Shown here: positions 6,600 through 8,616 of the stretch, piece by piece
Position numbering within the stretch: position 1 is the stretch's first letter
Layout: each line of letters begins with the position of its first letter
Assembly: GCA_016791085.1 (NCBI GenBank)
Contig: JAEUNN010000256.1
Location: 1-8,616, forward strand
Reading direction: 5' to 3'
Source of the DNA: Rhodocyclaceae bacterium
Lineage (GTDB): Bacteria > Pseudomonadota > Gammaproteobacteria > Burkholderiales > Rhodocyclaceae
Length of the DNA: 8,616 nt
Translations under genes and position numbers: made by a program
The notes under the pieces: generated by a model
Seen by the model: the letters and a program-made list of their open reading frames with translations, nothing else
Told to the model about the DNA's origin: nothing
The model's database searches: none

Positions 6600-7143
6600 T
6601 CGGCTTTATCGCTCATCCATGGACTGCGTGGGCGGGATTTTCCCGCTGTCCCTGGCAACGGAGGTCTGCGTTCCATCGCACACCCGGCATGGTTTGCAAG
6701 TGTGTTTCACGTGAAACATCCGCGCGGGCTCGGAACCCGGCCTGCAACAAACTACCCCGCCAGTCGCTTCCCACCTCCCGCCCCGCAACGCTCGAAGCAC
6801 GGAAATAGGGCCTGAAACACGCGCGTAATCGCCCCTCGCAATTCGCCCCGGTAATGCAATATGCCAAGCAAGCGACAATCAAGCCACTCGAACAAGGCCC
6901 GAATTCCGATCCAACCGACGCGCGTCCTGCCATGCTGTTCAGCCACCTGTCCGCCGTCCAAACGCTTGATGAAACCGTCAAGCCTGGTCTGACGTTCCAC
7001 GCCACGCACTGTCCTTGCCCGTTTGGCCAAGGCCGCCATGCTAGCGCAAACGCCATCCATGCTTCGCAGTGCAACATCTGCTCAGGGCCGCACGCCTGTT
7101 CCCGCCCTACCCGGCTGCCATTGACGACGCGTCACGCCCGACC
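6600..7143. other. Gene-free divergent spacer between the permease and the PAS protein
   Basis: This 544-bp stretch separates two divergent genes. It holds a perfect parS palindrome at 6703-6718. After it, the + strand becomes markedly C-rich and G-poor: by hand I count about 119 C and 67 G in 6721-7020. Open frames exist on both strands (for example 6613-7077 minus and 6854-7147 plus), but their translations are rich in Cys, Trp, Arg and Pro and show no known domain. I found no clear promoter boxes or tRNA. It may be a long leader for the PAS gene, a Rho-type termination zone or gene remnant. Confidence 0.55.
6703..6718. promoter_or_regulatory. parS: parS centromere-like site (ParB binding)
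   Basis: TGTTTCACGTGAAACA is a perfect 16-bp palindrome and fits the widely conserved bacterial parS consensus TGTTNCACGTGAAACA at every fixed position. ParB dimers load and spread from such sites, and ParA then helps segregate the chromosome origin. In most species parS copies cluster near the replication origin, so this window is probably in the origin-proximal part of a chromosome. parA and parB are not in the window. The site lies between divergent genes and is not inside any supported gene. Confidence 0.9.
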
Positions 7144-8616
7144 GTGAACTCCGAACCTGTCACCGACCAAGCTGGAATCCCTGGACTGGATTACGCACGC
7201 CTGTTCTACGCCGCAGGCCCGATCATGGCAATCACCGCCGCCGCGACCGGCTGCATCATCGACGTGAACGGCGCCTGGTGCGAATCTACCGGCATTTCGC
7301 GCAGCACGGCGCTGGGCAAAACTTTTCTGGACCTGGGCCTATGGGCCGATCCCGCCCAGGCCTCGGATTGCGCTGCCACCCTGGACCGCAATAGCAGTCT
7401 ACGCGCCTTCGCCGCCGCCCTGCTATTTCGCGCCCAAGCGCGGCAATGTCTGCTGTCCGCGCGCCGCGTGGCAATGCCGGGCCATAGCTGCATTCTTTGG
7501 GAAATTCACGACCTCGCGCGGCCTGCACCGCAACACCCTGGCACTAGCGAAAGCGATCGCCGCCTGGCTGCGCTGATCGAAGCCACCTCCGACGCCATAT
7601 TCATCAAGGACACCGAGGGCATATACCGCCTCGCCAACCAGTCCACGGCGCGTTTTTTGGGCAGGCCGCTGGAACAGGTGATAGGCGCGGACGACACGCA
7701 ATTGTTCGCCGAGGCGGATGCGCGCGCGGTCATGGCTACCGACCGGCGCGTCATGCAGGAAAGGCGCGTGCAATCGCTGGAAGAGGTGGTCATGACCGCC
7801 GACGGCACCAGCCGTACCTTTCATTCAACCAAGGGCCCCATGTTCGACGACAGCGGCAAGCTGGTGGGAATATTCGGCATAGCGCGCGACATTACCGAAC
7901 GCCGCCGCGATGAAGCCGTACTGCGTGAGCGCGAGGCCCAGTTGCGCATCGTCAGTGACAATCTTCCGGGCGGTGTAATTTACGAACTGGATACCGGCCC
8001 CGACGGAACGCAGCGCCGCTTCACCTACCTGAGTTCCGGCGTCCAGAGTGTGCAGGGAATATCCGTGGCGGAGGGGCTTGCCGACGCGTCCAGACTGCTC
8101 GATCAGATGCTCGAAGAAGACCGCCCCGCCTTCGTCGCCGCACGGCGTACGTCCATCGACCAACTTACCCCTTTCGATGCCGAGTTCCGCATTCGGCGAA
8201 CCGATGGATCCCTGCGCTGGGTCACGGTACGCGCGGCCCCGCGGCGCAACACCTGCGGGAATCTGGTCTGGGACGGCATATTGCTGGACATCACCGAAAC
8301 CAAGCGCGCGCAGGAAGCTTTTTTGCGCGCCCAGCAGAACTACCAAATGTTGTTCCGCGAAATGCTGAACGGCTTTGCCCTGCACGAAATTATCTGCGAC
8401 GCGTCGGGCAAGCCGATCGACTATCGCTTCATAGACGTCAATCCGGCCTTTGAGCGCATGACCGGCCTCAACGCTCGCGACTGCATAGGCCGGCGCGTAC
8501 TCGAGGTTTTGCCCGGCACCGAAAAATACTGGATAGACACCTTCGGCAAAGTCGCACTATCCGGCGAACCCATCATGTACGAGAACTATTCGGCCGAAAT
8601 TGGCAAGCACTTCGAG
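7144..8616 (+). CDS. Multi-PAS sensor protein, N-terminal part (output domain outside the window)
   Basis: The frame runs without a stop to the right edge, giving 491 residues. I see four PAS units in tandem: about 16-125 (divergent, with GCIIDVNGAWCESTGIS), about 138-258 (ATSDAIFIKDTEGIYRLAN, ending FGIARDITERRRDEA), about 267-390 (VSDNLPGGVIYELD, with FRIRRTDGSLRWVTVR and ending DGILLDITETKRAQEA) and from about 399 (YRFIDVNPAFERMTGLNARD), cut by the edge. The DIT-E-R/K endings are PAC-type exits that normally lead by a helix into the next module. There is no signal peptide or membrane segment in the visible part, so it looks cytoplasmic. The missing end should be a diguanylate cyclase/phosphodiesterase or histidine kinase; I cannot tell which. 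The start is uncertain: I took the GTG at 7144, just before the first PAS. A GTG at 7069 is also open, the first ATG (7225) is inside PAS1, and none has a clear ribosome site. Confidence 0.85.
   Translation, partial: MNSEPVTDQAGIPGLDYARLFYAAGPIMAITAAATGCIIDVNGAWCESTGISRSTALGKTFLDLGLWADPAQASDCAATLDRNSSLRAFAAALLFRAQARQCLLSARRVAMPGHSCILWEIHDLARPAPQHPGTSESDRRLAALIEATSDAIFIKDTEGIYRLANQSTARFLGRPLEQVIGADDTQLFAEADARAVMATDRRVMQERRVQSLEEVVMTADGTSRTFHSTKGPMFDDSGKLVGIFGIARDITERRRDEAVLREREAQLRIVSDNLPGGVIYELDTGPDGTQRRFTYLSSGVQSVQGISVAEGLADASRLLDQMLEEDRPAFVAARRTSIDQLTPFDAEFRIRRTDGSLRWVTVRAAPRRNTCGNLVWDGILLDITETKRAQEAFLRAQQNYQMLFREMLNGFALHEIICDASGKPIDYRFIDVNPAFERMTGLNARDCIGRRVLEVLPGTEKYWIDTFGKVALSGEPIMYENYSAEIGKHFE

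Noticed and set aside
6613..7147. Possible small genes in the parS spacer (6613-7077 minus, 6752-7060 minus, 6854-7147 plus)
   Set aside because: No domain, no ribosome site and unusual Cys/Trp/Arg/Pro-rich composition; the minus frame at 6613 even crosses the parS palindrome.

Overview
The window is GC-rich, densely coding DNA with short divergent and convergent spacers. The genes (a ShlB-type two-partner-secretion transporter, a DUF4384-type membrane Ser/Thr kinase, OxyR, GloC/YcbL, a DUF1223 protein and a YfcA-like permease) and the codon bias fit a Gram-negative proteobacterium. My best guess is a betaproteobacterium of the Burkholderiales/Alcaligenaceae type, but nothing here fixes the taxon. 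The content looks chromosomal: I see no transposase, integrase, CRISPR array, rRNA or tRNA.

Layout, left to right. (1) 1-588, minus: the N-terminal 196 residues of a TpsB/ShlB outer-membrane transporter (signal peptide, linker, POTRA), cut by the left edge. (2) 589-1014: a divergent spacer. (3) 1015-2922, plus: a Ser/Thr kinase with a cytoplasmic kinase domain, one membrane segment, a Pro/Ala linker and a DUF4384-like periplasmic end. (4) 2962-3930, minus: OxyR, with both redox cysteines. (5) 4066-4710, minus: GloC/YcbL glyoxalase II, separated from oxyR by a spacer with a nested palindrome. (6) 4881-5663, plus: an exported DUF1223 thioredoxin-like protein with a CxxC motif. (7) 5664-5846: a convergent spacer with three hairpins. 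(8) 5847-6599, minus: a TSUP/YfcA-like permease. (9) 6600-7143: a gene-free stretch with a perfect 16-bp parS palindrome, followed by a strongly C-rich, G-poor tract. (10) 7144-8616, plus: a protein with four tandem PAS domains, cut by the right edge.

How the genes may work together. OxyR, GloC and the DUF1223 protein sit side by side and all involve thiol or redox chemistry, so a loose oxidative and aldehyde stress neighbourhood is plausible. The kinase and the PAS protein are sensors of unknown input. The TpsB fragment implies a TpsA exoprotein gene beyond the left edge. The most striking non-coding signal is the parS site, the binding sequence of the chromosome-partitioning protein ParB. 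I found no clear evidence of an undescribed multi-gene system. The best leads are parS with its adjoining C-rich tract, the kinase with an altered catalytic loop, and the nested palindrome upstream of oxyR.
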